This document shows positions 15,790 to 23,761 of a DNA stretch of 39,480 nucleotides, one piece after another. The stretch is from Actinomycetota bacterium (GTDB taxonomy: Bacteria > Actinomycetota > Thermoleophilia > Gaiellales > Gaiellaceae). The stretch is from positions 1-39,480 of the forward strand of contig PMZQ01000100.1 of assembly GCA_003170155.1 (NCBI GenBank). The letters run 5' to 3'. How positions within the stretch are numbered: the stretch's first letter is position 1; the number at the start of each line of letters is the position of its first letter. The notes under the pieces were generated by a model. The model did no database searches. It was not told the origin of the DNA and was given only the letters and a program-made list of their open reading frames with translations. Made by a program: the position numbers and the translations under genes.

Positions 15790-16763
15790 CACCTTCCGTT
15801 CGCGACCAGATTCCGCTGCGGCATCTGAGCGACTGCGTCGTCGTCGTGACGCCGCGCTCGTTCGGGATGCACGACGCGAGCCTTCGCGCCGAGCTCGAGC
15901 GCAAAGTCGGCGAGGTGCGGTATCAGCCCGGACCGCTCAGCGCCGATGATCTCGCGGCCGCTATCGCCGGCGCCGACGGTCTCCTGGCGGGCGTTGACGA
16001 GATCGACGCGAGCGTGTTTGAACGTGCGCCGCAGCTTCGCATCGTCGCGCGCTATGGCACCGGGGTCGACCGCGTCGACCTGAAGGCGGCCGCGCAGCAC
16101 GGTGTTACCGTCACCACGACGCCTGGCGCTAACGCAAATGCCGTTGCGGAGCTGACCATTGCCCTGATGCTCACACTCGCGCGGCCGATCGTGACCGGCC
16201 GTGATCGGGTGCGCGCCGGGGAATGGCCTGCGCTACAGGGGATCGAGATCGCCGGACGGACGATCGGGCTGTTGGGGCTCGGTCGCATCGGCGGGCTGGT
16301 CGCCAAGAAAGCGGCAGGGCTCGGGTTGCGGACGATCGCCTACGACCCGTATGTCTCCGCCGGTGAGGTCGATGCGCTCGTGGATCTCGATGCGCTCGCC
16401 TCCGAGTCTGACTTCTTGTCGGTGCATGCTCCGCTTACGGCGGAGACTCGGGGAGTTGTCGGCCGGACGCTTCTCGAGCGGATGAAGCCCGGCTCCGTAT
16501 TGATAAACACCGCACGCGGCGATCTCGTCGACGAGTACGCGCTCGTCTGGGCGCTCGACCACGGGCCGCTGCGCGCGGCGGCTCTCGACGTGCTCTCCGA
16601 AGAGCCTCCGCCCGCGGACAGTCAACTGCTCCCCAGAGACGATGTCTTGATCACACCGCATGTAGGTCCACACACCGCCGAAGCAACCACGGCAATGGGG
16701 CGGATCGCGCTCGACGAGCTGCTTGCCGTTCTCTCCGGCCAACCTCCGAGGTACCCAGCATGA
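15786..16763 (+). CDS. D-2-hydroxyacid dehydrogenase (SerA-like)
   Basis: This 325-aa NAD-dependent enzyme has the nucleotide motif GLGRIG (164-169) and the catalytic Arg244 (NTARGD), Glu273 (LSEEP) and His292 (TPHVGPHT). It lacks the C-terminal regulatory domains of long SerA proteins, so it matches the short 3-phosphoglycerate/hydroxypyruvate/2-keto-acid reductase type. The GTG start overlaps the regulator stop as GTGA, with GAGGAG upstream. Its stop overlaps the aldolase ATG. In a sugar-acid pathway it may reduce or oxidise a hydroxyacid made by the aldolase, but the substrate is unknown. Confidence 0.9.
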   Translation: MTPSVRDQIPLRHLSDCVVVVTPRSFGMHDASLRAELERKVGEVRYQPGPLSADDLAAAIAGADGLLAGVDEIDASVFERAPQLRIVARYGTGVDRVDLKAAAQHGVTVTTTPGANANAVAELTIALMLTLARPIVTGRDRVRAGEWPALQGIEIAGRTIGLLGLGRIGGLVAKKAAGLGLRTIAYDPYVSAGEVDALVDLDALASESDFLSVHAPLTAETRGVVGRTLLERMKPGSVLINTARGDLVDEYALVWALDHGPLRAAALDVLSEEPPPADSQLLPRDDVLITPHVGPHTAEATTAMGRIALDELLAVLSGQPPRYPA

Positions 16764-17419
16764 ACGCTTCAGCAGGCTCCAATTCACGCGCGCTCGAGAC
16801 ACTCGATCGCCTGAAGGCGCTACGAGCAATCGCGGTCGTCCGTGCCCGTGATCCGGAGGAGGCAGTCGCGATCGCGGACGCTCTCTTCTCCGCCGGCCTC
16901 AAGGCAATCGAGCTGACGTTCACGACCCCGGAGATCGAGCGGGCGTTCCCGGAGGTGCGCCGGCGCCTCGGCTCGCGGCTTCTACTCGGCGCAGGGACGA
17001 TTACGACCCTCGAGCAACTGCAAGCCGCGGTCGATGCCGGAGCGGACTTTCTGGTTTCGCCGCACCTGAACCCGGTTCTACTGAAGGCGATGCTCGACAC
17101 CGATCGGTTGGCGATCCCGGGTGTCCTCACGCCGTCGGAGATCGCGTCCGCACTCGGTCTCGGCGCAGTCGTGGTCAAGTTGTTCCCGGCCTCGACCGTC
17201 GGACCGGAGCACATGAAGGCCTTGTTCGGCCCGTTCCCGGGGCTACGAGTCGTGCCCACTGGCGGAATCACCATCGCCTCGGCCGGAGCGTGGCTGAACG
17301 CGGGAGCGGTCGCTGTCGGTCTTGGCGGCGAGCTCCTTCCGAAGGCCCTGCGAGACGCCGGCGCATGGGACGAGATCAGTGCCAACGCCACGAGACTTCT
17401 GAGTGATCTTCCTAAGTGA
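16760..17419 (+). CDS. 2-dehydro-3-deoxy-phosphogluconate (KDPG)-type aldolase
   Basis: This 219-aa class I aldolase has the Schiff-base Lys140 in VVVKLFPAS and Glu51 in KAIELTFTT, with the conserved phosphate-binding region VVPTGGI. The position equivalent to Arg49 of the Escherichia coli enzyme is Thr, a variation also seen in some thermophile KDPG aldolases. It splits 2-keto-3-deoxy sugar-acid phosphates into pyruvate and an aldehyde. The ATG overlaps the dehydrogenase stop (ATGA). Substrates could be KDPG, KDPGal or a related C5/C6 acid. Confidence 0.92.
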   Translation: MNASAGSNSRALETLDRLKALRAIAVVRARDPEEAVAIADALFSAGLKAIELTFTTPEIERAFPEVRRRLGSRLLLGAGTITTLEQLQAAVDAGADFLVSPHLNPVLLKAMLDTDRLAIPGVLTPSEIASALGLGAVVVKLFPASTVGPEHMKALFGPFPGLRVVPTGGITIASAGAWLNAGAVAVGLGGELLPKALRDAGAWDEISANATRLLSDLPK

Positions 17420-17440
17420 TCTTCGAGCCAAGGAGCATCG

Positions 17441-18436
17441 ATGAACGAGAAGGAGTTCTCTACGAGTAATACGGACACTCAAATCGAGCTCCCGGAGCGT
17501 TCTGCGACGGCGCCGAGTCGTTTCTCGTTCATAGGTGTCACGACCGGTAAGTCGGCGATTATGCGCGTTTTCCCGAAATGGGCCGAGCACCTCGGGCTTG
17601 GCGGCGTCATCATGGCTGGCTGCGATCTGCCGATTCACGCCGAGCCCACCTGCTACCGACAGGTCGTGAGCGCAATCAAGGCTGATCCACTCGACTTGGG
17701 CGGTCTGGTTACGACGCACAAGATCGACCTCTTCACCGCCTGCCGCGACTTGTTCGACTACGTCGATCCTTACGCCGAGCTCTGCGGTGAGGTCTCGTGT
17801 CTCTCGAAGCTCGATGGGAAGTTTCGAGCCCACGCCAAGGATCCGATCTCCTCGGGTCGCTCAATCGACGAGTTCATCCCGCAGAACTACTGGAACGAGA
17901 CGGACAGCGAAGTGCTTCTGTTTGGAGCCGGCGGCTCCAATCTCGCGATCACGCTCCATCTGATGACGGCGCGAGAGGATCACGATCGGCCGCGCCGGAT
18001 CGTGGTCGTCAACCGCAGTCCTGCCAGGCTCGCGTCGATGCGCGCCCTTCACGAGAAGCTGAATAGCGGCGTTCGAATCGAATACATCGAGAACGCTGAC
18101 GCGAGCGAAAACGACCGGCTGGTGACGGCGCTTCCGGCCGGATCGCTGGTAGTCAACGGCACCGGCATGGGCAAGGACATACCCGGAAGTCCAATCACCA
18201 AGGAGGCTGTTTTCCCCGAGCGAGGCCTTGTCTGGGAACTCAACTACCGCGGTGAGCTCGATTTCCTTCACCTCGCGGAGCGACAACAGCGGGTTCGCTT
18301 CCTAACGGTCGAGGATGGCTGGCGCTACTTCGTGCACGGGTGGACGTCTGTCATCGAGGAGGTATTCGACGTCGACATCACATCATCGATTGTCGATGAG
18401 CTTGCTAAGATCGCACTGCCGCTTCGAGGCGCGTGA
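17441..18436 (+). CDS. AroE-like (shikimate/quinate dehydrogenase-type) protein
   Basis: This 331-aa protein has the shikimate-dehydrogenase architecture. The N-terminal substrate domain has GVTTGKSAIMRVFP and the catalytic-lysine region GGLVTTHKIDLF (Lys94), followed by the NAD(P)-binding loop FGAGGSNLAI (161-170) and LVVNGTGMGKD. Several landmark residues differ from AroE: the usual SxS is replaced, and NTDG becomes KDPISSG. It is therefore unlikely to make shikimate. Position at the end of a sugar-acid operon suggests oxidation of a hydroxylated acid. AAGGAG lies five bases before the ATG. The protein is about 50 residues longer than normal AroE. Confidence 0.8.
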   Translation: MNEKEFSTSNTDTQIELPERSATAPSRFSFIGVTTGKSAIMRVFPKWAEHLGLGGVIMAGCDLPIHAEPTCYRQVVSAIKADPLDLGGLVTTHKIDLFTACRDLFDYVDPYAELCGEVSCLSKLDGKFRAHAKDPISSGRSIDEFIPQNYWNETDSEVLLFGAGGSNLAITLHLMTAREDHDRPRRIVVVNRSPARLASMRALHEKLNSGVRIEYIENADASENDRLVTALPAGSLVVNGTGMGKDIPGSPITKEAVFPERGLVWELNYRGELDFLHLAERQQRVRFLTVEDGWRYFVHGWTSVIEEVFDVDITSSIVDELAKIALPLRGA

Positions 18437-18657
18437 CGTTTGAGCACACGGAATTAGTCGCCTCGTGTGGACGCCCGGGCGATCAGGCTGCCCACGTCTG
18501 GCCCGCGGCTCGGCTATCCCGCACGACTGGCGAAAGTGGCCCAGCTTTGTAAGCCGGCCGCCTTCAGCCTGTGGTAGACGACGTCGGAGGGGCGTCGTCG
18601 CAGCAGCCGCAGCGCCTCTTCGAGTAGTCCGAACGTGCATTCATGCTGGCCAGTCCC

Positions 18658-18673
18658 GTAGTATCAACAGCTA
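18658..18673 (+). promoter_or_regulatory. Possible leaderless promoter for the GH5 gene
   Basis: A -10-like TAGTAT (18659-18664) ends eight bases before the ATG at 18673, and no Shine-Dalgarno sequence is present. Transcription would begin at or next to the start codon. The -35 region is weak. Leaderless genes are common in high-GC Gram-positive bacteria. Confidence 0.3.
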
Positions 18674-20262
18674 TGTCCACGCCCTCGCTCGCCTGGCTCG
18701 CACGCAGCGGCCGACACGTCGTGGACGAGCGCGGCGCACCGTTCTTCCTGCGCGGCGTCGGCCTGGGGAACTGGCTGCTCCCGGAGGGCTACATGTGGCT
18801 GTTCGGCGACGAGTGCGCGAGCCCGCGCCAGATCGAGGGCCTGGTCGCGCGGCTGATCGGCGACGAGGACGCTGCTGCTTTCTGGCGGCGCTTCCGCGAC
18901 ACCTATGTGACCGAGGAGGACATCGCCGCGATCGCCGCGTGCGGCTACAACTCGGTGCGCATCCCGATCAACTCGCGGGTCGTCCTCGACGAGGATGGCG
19001 GCTTCCGCGAGGACGGCTTCGTGCTGATCGAGCGCTGCGTCCAGTGGTGCCGCGAGCACGAGCTCTACGTCATCCTCGACCTGCATGGCGCGCCGGGCGG
19101 GCAGACGGGCGCGAACATCGACGACTCCCTGGGCTGGCCCGACCTCTTCACCGACCGGCGCAACGAGGAGCTGACGATCGCCCTCTGGGTCGAGCTGGCG
19201 CGCCGCTACCGCGACGATCCGACGATCGCGCTGTACGACCTCCTCAACGAGCCCGTTCCCGGCGATCACCGCGCGCAGTACACCGAGCCGCTCGTGCGCC
19301 TCTACAAGGAACTGATCGCCGCGATCCGCGAGGTCGACACCCGCCACCTGATCACGCTCGAGGGCACGAATTGGTCGAACGACTGGAGCATGTTCGACGG
19401 GCTCTGGGATGACCAGCTCGTCCTTCAGTTCCACAAGTACTGGAACCCACCCGACGTGGCGAGCATCCAGCACTACCTGGACGAGCGGGAGCGCCTCGAC
19501 GTGCCGATCTGGCTCGGCGAGAGCGGCGAGAACGGTCTTGGCTGGTTCGAGGCGACCTTCGGCATGTGCGACGAGCTCGGCATCGGTTGGAACTTCTGGC
19601 AGTGGAAGAAGCTCGGCACCGAGATCTCGCCGGTCTCCATCCGCGTTCCCCGCGACTGGGAGCGCATCCGCGCGGCTGCGCGGGGCGAGGAGGACGTGCC
19701 CCGCGAGGACGCGACGCGGATCTTCGAGGAATACCTAGCGAGCATCCCGCTGGCCGCGTGCGAGCGGCTGACCCGCGTCGCGAATGCGATGCTGCGGCGC
19801 GTGCCGGTGCTGCTGCACGCGGAGCACTTCGGCCACCGCGGCGAGGGTGTCTCGTGGCACGGCGCGAAGCGCGACACGGGACTCGTCGGCTTCCGCGAGG
19901 ACGACGGCATCACGATCGGCTTCGTCGATCCCGCGCGCACGGGGGAGATCGACTTCCGCGACCTGCGCCAGGCGGACCGCGAGACGGAGAAGCTGGAGGT
20001 ACGACTCGTCGCGGGCGAGTGGGCCGCCTACGAGGTGGAGCTCGCCGCGCCTGGGCGGATCGCCGTCGCCGTGGAGGGAGTGGCGGGCGTAGACGGTGTC
20101 GTCGAGCTGAGCATCGGCGGAGCGGTGGCAGAGCCGGTGGAGGCCGGGGAATCGCTTTTCTCCGCGCGTTCAGCGGAGCTTCCCGCGGGGAGACACGAGT
20201 TGCGCGTGGCCGTTTCGTCCGGGTCTGCGGCGATCCGCACGCTCGATGTCCGCCTCGCCTAG
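18673..20262 (+). CDS. GH5-type glycoside hydrolase with C-terminal CBM6-like domain
   Basis: This 529-aa protein has a (beta/alpha)8 cellulase-family domain (about 10-330). The acid/base is Glu193 in YDLLNEP and the nucleophile Glu283 in WLGESG; the motifs SVRIPIN and LDLHGAPGGQ are typical. Residues 385-529 form a beta-sandwich with LLHAEHF, WAAYEVELAAPGR and LPAGRHELRV, the layout of CBM6/35 sugar-binding modules. No signal peptide is visible, so it would act inside the cell on imported oligosaccharides unless exported by another route. An in-frame ATG at 18643 is possible. It is followed on the same strand by a GH15 gene. GC content appears higher than in the preceding operon. Confidence 0.88.
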   Translation: MSTPSLAWLARSGRHVVDERGAPFFLRGVGLGNWLLPEGYMWLFGDECASPRQIEGLVARLIGDEDAAAFWRRFRDTYVTEEDIAAIAACGYNSVRIPINSRVVLDEDGGFREDGFVLIERCVQWCREHELYVILDLHGAPGGQTGANIDDSLGWPDLFTDRRNEELTIALWVELARRYRDDPTIALYDLLNEPVPGDHRAQYTEPLVRLYKELIAAIREVDTRHLITLEGTNWSNDWSMFDGLWDDQLVLQFHKYWNPPDVASIQHYLDERERLDVPIWLGESGENGLGWFEATFGMCDELGIGWNFWQWKKLGTEISPVSIRVPRDWERIRAAARGEEDVPREDATRIFEEYLASIPLAACERLTRVANAMLRRVPVLLHAEHFGHRGEGVSWHGAKRDTGLVGFREDDGITIGFVDPARTGEIDFRDLRQADRETEKLEVRLVAGEWAAYEVELAAPGRIAVAVEGVAGVDGVVELSIGGAVAEPVEAGESLFSARSAELPAGRHELRVAVSSGSAAIRTLDVRLA

Positions 20263-20574
20263 ATGTCCCCGTAGCGTACGTTTATTCGAACTGCCTGCAA
20301 AATAGGTTAATTCTGGCGACAGACGAGTTTCCGCACGCCACGGGCTTCGCAAACTCCCTGGTAGTCGCAGTGTTCTCTCTCGGAGCCACCTGCAGGATCT
20401 CCATGCCGCGGTGGGTATGGAGCAGGTTTCGAAGTAGTCATTTCGAAAGGGGTTGGGTGTTGGTTCCTGGACTGAATTCCCCTCACCAACGGGTTTGCCG
20501 CGGTTATCGAGACTCGAGCGAGAAATGGTGGAAGACCGAGGCGATGTACCAGTCAACAGCGCAGAGAAACCAGC
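20263..20574. other. Intergenic stretch holding repeat copy B
   Basis: About 310 bases separate the GH5 and GH15 genes. The main content is the second copy of the dispersed repeat (20342-20430), with a hairpin CTCCAT-N12-ATGGAG. The rest shows no gene or clear promoter. A composition change (more A/T near 20280-20320) marks the junction. Confidence 0.4.
20342..20430 (+). repeat. Dispersed repeat, copy B
   Basis: This is the partner of 394-482: same orientation, no gaps, roughly 78% identity. The hairpin arms CTCCAT and ATGGAG pair perfectly here over six bases and over five in copy A. The tRNA T-arm that precedes copy A is missing upstream, so the tRNA part was not duplicated. Confidence 0.55.
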
Positions 20575-21714
20575 TTGAGCGCGGATAATCTCCGGCATCT
20601 GCGCGACCTCTGCGATCGCAGCGTCGAGATCATCCGAGCTAACCAACACGATTCTGGCGCCTACGTAGCCTGCCCGAGCTTCCCGGTCTACCGGTACTGC
20701 TGGTTTCGCGACGGCGCGTTCATTGCCGACGCGATGAGCAGGATCGGCGAGTACGAAAGCGCGGAGGCCTTCTTCGACTGGTGCTCGCGCGTTCTCGTCA
20801 GCCGATCGAGCGTCATCGGCAGCGTGATCGCGCGCGCGCGGGAGGGCGAGGAGGTCGCGGACACCGAACTGCTCCCGTGTCGCTACCGACTGGACGGGGA
20901 CGATGACGACGAGCCGTGGACCAACTTCCAGCTCGATGGCTATGGAACGTGGTTGTGGGCACTCAGCGAGCATCTCCGCCGCTCGGGTCGTTCTACATCC
21001 AGTCTCTGGCGCAGTGCGGCAGGCCTGACGGTCGACTACCTATCCGCGTTCTGGTCCCGTCCCTGCTACGACTGGTGGGAGGAGCATGGCGACAAGCGCC
21101 ACGTCGGCACGCTCGGTGCGATCGTGGGCGGACTCGAGGCGATTGCCCGAGAGGACTTTGTCGACGACGAGCACCGGCGCGTAGCGCAGACCGCCGCCGC
21201 TGCGGCTCGCGACGAGGTTCTGCGTCTCGGCGTGCAAGACGGACATCTCTGCAAGTGGTACGGAACGAACGCCGTCGACGCGAGCCTGCTCAGCTGCATC
21301 ATCCCCTTCAGGCTCGTCGAGCCCGAAGAACCGATCGCTCAAGCGACACTGGCGGCCGTCGAAACCGACTTGGTGTCGGTGGGCGTTCACCGATATCTGG
21401 CCGATACCTACTACGGCGGAGGAGAATGGCTACTGCTCTCGGCATTCCTCGGCTGGCAGCAGCTCTCTTTCGGACGCGCCAAAGACGCCGCTACGCAGCT
21501 GTCCTGGATTGCAGCCCAAGCGGAGCCGAACGGTTACCTGCCAGAGCAGGTCGCCGGTCACCTCCTTGCCGCTGATCGGGAAGCCGAATGGATCGCATCC
21601 TCGGGCCCGGTGGCGAGCCCCCTACTCTGGTCGCACGCGATGTTCATCACTCTCGCTGCTGAGCTGGGGATAGTCCCGGAATCGGCTCCGGACAGGCCAC
21701 GATTCCAGGCGTGA
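20575..21714 (+). CDS. GH15-family glucosidase (isomaltose glucohydrolase-like)
   Basis: This 379-aa (alpha/alpha)6-barrel enzyme shows YRYCWFRDGAF (substrate-binding Arg45-Asp46), the general acid Glu169 in DWWEEHGD, the general base Glu324 in GYLPEQV, and the closing PLLWSHAM. It is the short form without a starch-binding domain or signal peptide, so it is likely cytoplasmic and hydrolyses short alpha-glucosides such as isomaltose-type sugars. The start is a TTG at 20575 with no strong ribosome-binding site; no better start is in frame upstream. It follows the GH5 gene and converges on the GH3 gene. Confidence 0.85.
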   Translation: MSADNLRHLRDLCDRSVEIIRANQHDSGAYVACPSFPVYRYCWFRDGAFIADAMSRIGEYESAEAFFDWCSRVLVSRSSVIGSVIARAREGEEVADTELLPCRYRLDGDDDDEPWTNFQLDGYGTWLWALSEHLRRSGRSTSSLWRSAAGLTVDYLSAFWSRPCYDWWEEHGDKRHVGTLGAIVGGLEAIAREDFVDDEHRRVAQTAAAAARDEVLRLGVQDGHLCKWYGTNAVDASLLSCIIPFRLVEPEEPIAQATLAAVETDLVSVGVHRYLADTYYGGGEWLLLSAFLGWQQLSFGRAKDAATQLSWIAAQAEPNGYLPEQVAGHLLAADREAEWIASSGPVASPLLWSHAMFITLAAELGIVPESAPDRPRFQA

Positions 21715-21779
21715 AGAGTGCCGCTACTCGTGGCGCGTTTCATGCGGCAGTTCGGTGGTACTCGTGGAGGAGGTTGCCG

Positions 21780-21882
21780 AGCCGGTCGCGGCGACGGCAA
21801 GCAGGGCGCGATCGTTGCGCTGTAGCTTCAAGCGCCCAACCTGACGATGCAGAGCCCCGAGCTCATTGCGGAGCGCAAGCAC
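21780..21882 (-). pseudogene. Remnant of an rve-type transposase (N-terminal part)
   Basis: On the minus strand a short frame reads LALRNELGALHRQVGRLKLQRNDRALLA. This strongly resembles the conserved N-terminal stretch of actinobacterial integrase-core transposases (pattern LR.EL.VLRRQVGRP.L...DRALLAAL). The rest of the protein is absent and no inverted repeats were seen. It lies in the 250-base gap between the converging GH15 and GH3 genes, which otherwise shows nothing recognisable. A later part of the same kind of transposase survives at 32362-32497. Confidence 0.5.
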
Positions 21883-21963
21883 TCGACATCCTTAACGTCC
21901 GGGCCAGCACCAAGACGCCCGTGACCCGGGTAATGGCACTCCGCGAGTAACGCAGTCCTACTG

Positions 21964-23727
21964 TTACTCGTACGCGAGTCCGAAGCCGAATGCGAACAGC
22001 GGGTCGTAGTCGGCATCCCCGACGTTGATCGGAACCTGCTCAGCGGTGCGCGGCCAGGAATGAGGGAGCTTGCCCGTCGGTGTTGCCTCCTCGAAGAGAA
22101 CGTCGGCGACGCCTCCGCCCTCTGCGCCTGGAAGCCAGGCGATGACCAGCGCGTCCCAATGAGCTAGCTGCTCGGTGATCACGAGCGGCCTTCCGGAGAC
22201 GAGCACCGCCACGGTTGGAACGCCGCTTGCAGCGACTCGCTCTGCGACACGTAGATCGTCGTCACCGAGACCGAGAGTGTCCGGCGCCCGTCGGTCGCCG
22301 CTGAACTCCGCATACGGCTCCTCGCCGACGACGACGATGGCGACATCGTGCCCGTCTGCGCCGACGCCATCGGCCGCGAAATCGACGGTGTTGGCCGATC
22401 CGGCGACCTCGCGAATCCCGTCGAGGATCGAGGTTCCGGGAACGGTCGGCCCGCTCCCTCCCTGCCAGGTGAGCGTCCAGCCGCCACACTGGTGGCCGAG
22501 GCTATCGGCGTTCTCGCCGGCAACGAAGATCTTCAGTCCATCCTTCGCGAGCGGGAGCAGGCTCTGCTCGTTCTTCAGCAGCACGAGCGATGACCGGACG
22601 GCGCGACGCGCGAGCGCCCGGTGAGCAGCGCTGTTGATCTCGGGTGCGAGCGCCCGATCGGCAAACGGGTTCTCGAACAGGCCGAGCTCGAACTTCTTGC
22701 GCAGAATGCGAACGACCGCGTCGTCGATGCGCTCTTGGGAGATCGCGCCGGATGCGACGACCTGCATGAGCAATGCGAACATCTCCTCGTAGAGCTCCGG
22801 CACCATGATCATGTCGATGCCGGCCTCGACGGCGGTTGCGACGTCGGACGCGGAAAAGCCGGGATCGCCGTCGAGAGCGTTGATTCCAGCCCAGTCGCTG
22901 ACGACGAAACCGTCGAAGCCGAGCTCGCCCTTGAGTAGATCGTTGAGGAGGTATGCGTTCCCGTGCAAGAGGGCCCCGTTCCAGCTCGAGTAGCTCACCA
23001 TGATCGAGCCGACGCCGGCGGCAATCGCGTCAACGAAGGGCGGGAGGTGGATCGCGCGCAGCTCCTCCTCCGGAAGCTCGGTGTCTCCTTGGTCAACGCC
23101 GCCTGTCGTACCGCCGTCGCCGACATAGTGCTTTGCCGTCGCCAGCATCGACGCCGGCGTGATCGTCTCTCCCTGGAGCGCCGTCACGAGCTTCGCGACC
23201 GTCAGGGCGAGCGCCGGGTGCTCTCCAGCACTTTCGTACGTTCGTCCCCAGCGCTCGTTGCGCGCAACCGCGAGGCAGGGGGCGAATGTCCAGCGTGGCC
23301 CTGTCGCGCGAATCTCAACGGCAGTCGCTTCTCCGATCTGCCGCATAAGCTCAGGGTCGTTGGCCGCGCCAAGACCGATGTTATGGGGGAAGATCGTGGC
23401 GCCGTAGAGGTTGTTGTGTCCGTGGACGGCGTCGGTTCCGTACAGGAGAGGAATGCCGAGCCGGGTCGAGAGCGCAACGCGCTGGAAGCGATCGACCATG
23501 TCCGCCCACGTCTTCGCATCGTTTGGCTCAGGCGCCGAGCCGCCGCCGCTCAAGAGCGAGCCGAGGTGAAACGTCGCAAGGTGTGCCTCGTCGTGTAGGT
23601 AGCGACGGTCGATCTGCATCATCTGCCCGAGCTTCTCCTCGATCGTCATCCGCTCGAGAAGATCGGCCACGCGGTCCGCGACGGGTGCCGACGGCTCTCG
23701 GTAGATCAGGTTGGTGACGTTATTCAT
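21964..23727 (-). CDS. GH3-family beta-glucosidase
   Basis: This 587-aa exo-acting glycosidase has a TIM-barrel domain with the Lys-His pair at 199-200 (ATAKHYVGDG) and nucleophile Asp278 (FVVSDWAGI). A second alpha/beta domain contains VAGENADSLG and GEEPYAEFSGD, where the acid/base Glu of barley-type GH3 exohydrolases lies. Length and motifs fit the ExoP/barley exo-beta-glucanase type, active on beta-1,3-, 1,4- or 1,6-glucosides. It has no signal peptide. AGGGG precedes the ATG. It is the last gene of a minus-strand cluster with the GH1 gene and the Opp-like importer. Confidence 0.92.
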   Translation of the reverse strand: MNNVTNLIYREPSAPVADRVADLLERMTIEEKLGQMMQIDRRYLHDEAHLATFHLGSLLSGGGSAPEPNDAKTWADMVDRFQRVALSTRLGIPLLYGTDAVHGHNNLYGATIFPHNIGLGAANDPELMRQIGEATAVEIRATGPRWTFAPCLAVARNERWGRTYESAGEHPALALTVAKLVTALQGETITPASMLATAKHYVGDGGTTGGVDQGDTELPEEELRAIHLPPFVDAIAAGVGSIMVSYSSWNGALLHGNAYLLNDLLKGELGFDGFVVSDWAGINALDGDPGFSASDVATAVEAGIDMIMVPELYEEMFALLMQVVASGAISQERIDDAVVRILRKKFELGLFENPFADRALAPEINSAAHRALARRAVRSSLVLLKNEQSLLPLAKDGLKIFVAGENADSLGHQCGGWTLTWQGGSGPTVPGTSILDGIREVAGSANTVDFAADGVGADGHDVAIVVVGEEPYAEFSGDRRAPDTLGLGDDDLRVAERVAASGVPTVAVLVSGRPLVITEQLAHWDALVIAWLPGAEGGGVADVLFEEATPTGKLPHSWPRTAEQVPINVGDADYDPLFAFGFGLAYE

Positions 23728-23761
23728 TGGGGCACCCCTTGACGGTTAGGCTGTTTGCTTC

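Noticed and set aside
18514-18647. Minus-strand coding-like stretch (FGLLEEALRLLRRRPSDVVYHRLKAAG)
   Set aside because: Looks like a protein end, but there is no start codon, a stop lies just upstream and no family is recognised; possibly a relic.
18465-19412. Arg-rich frame across the GH5 gene
   Set aside because: Shadow of the GH5 gene in another frame.
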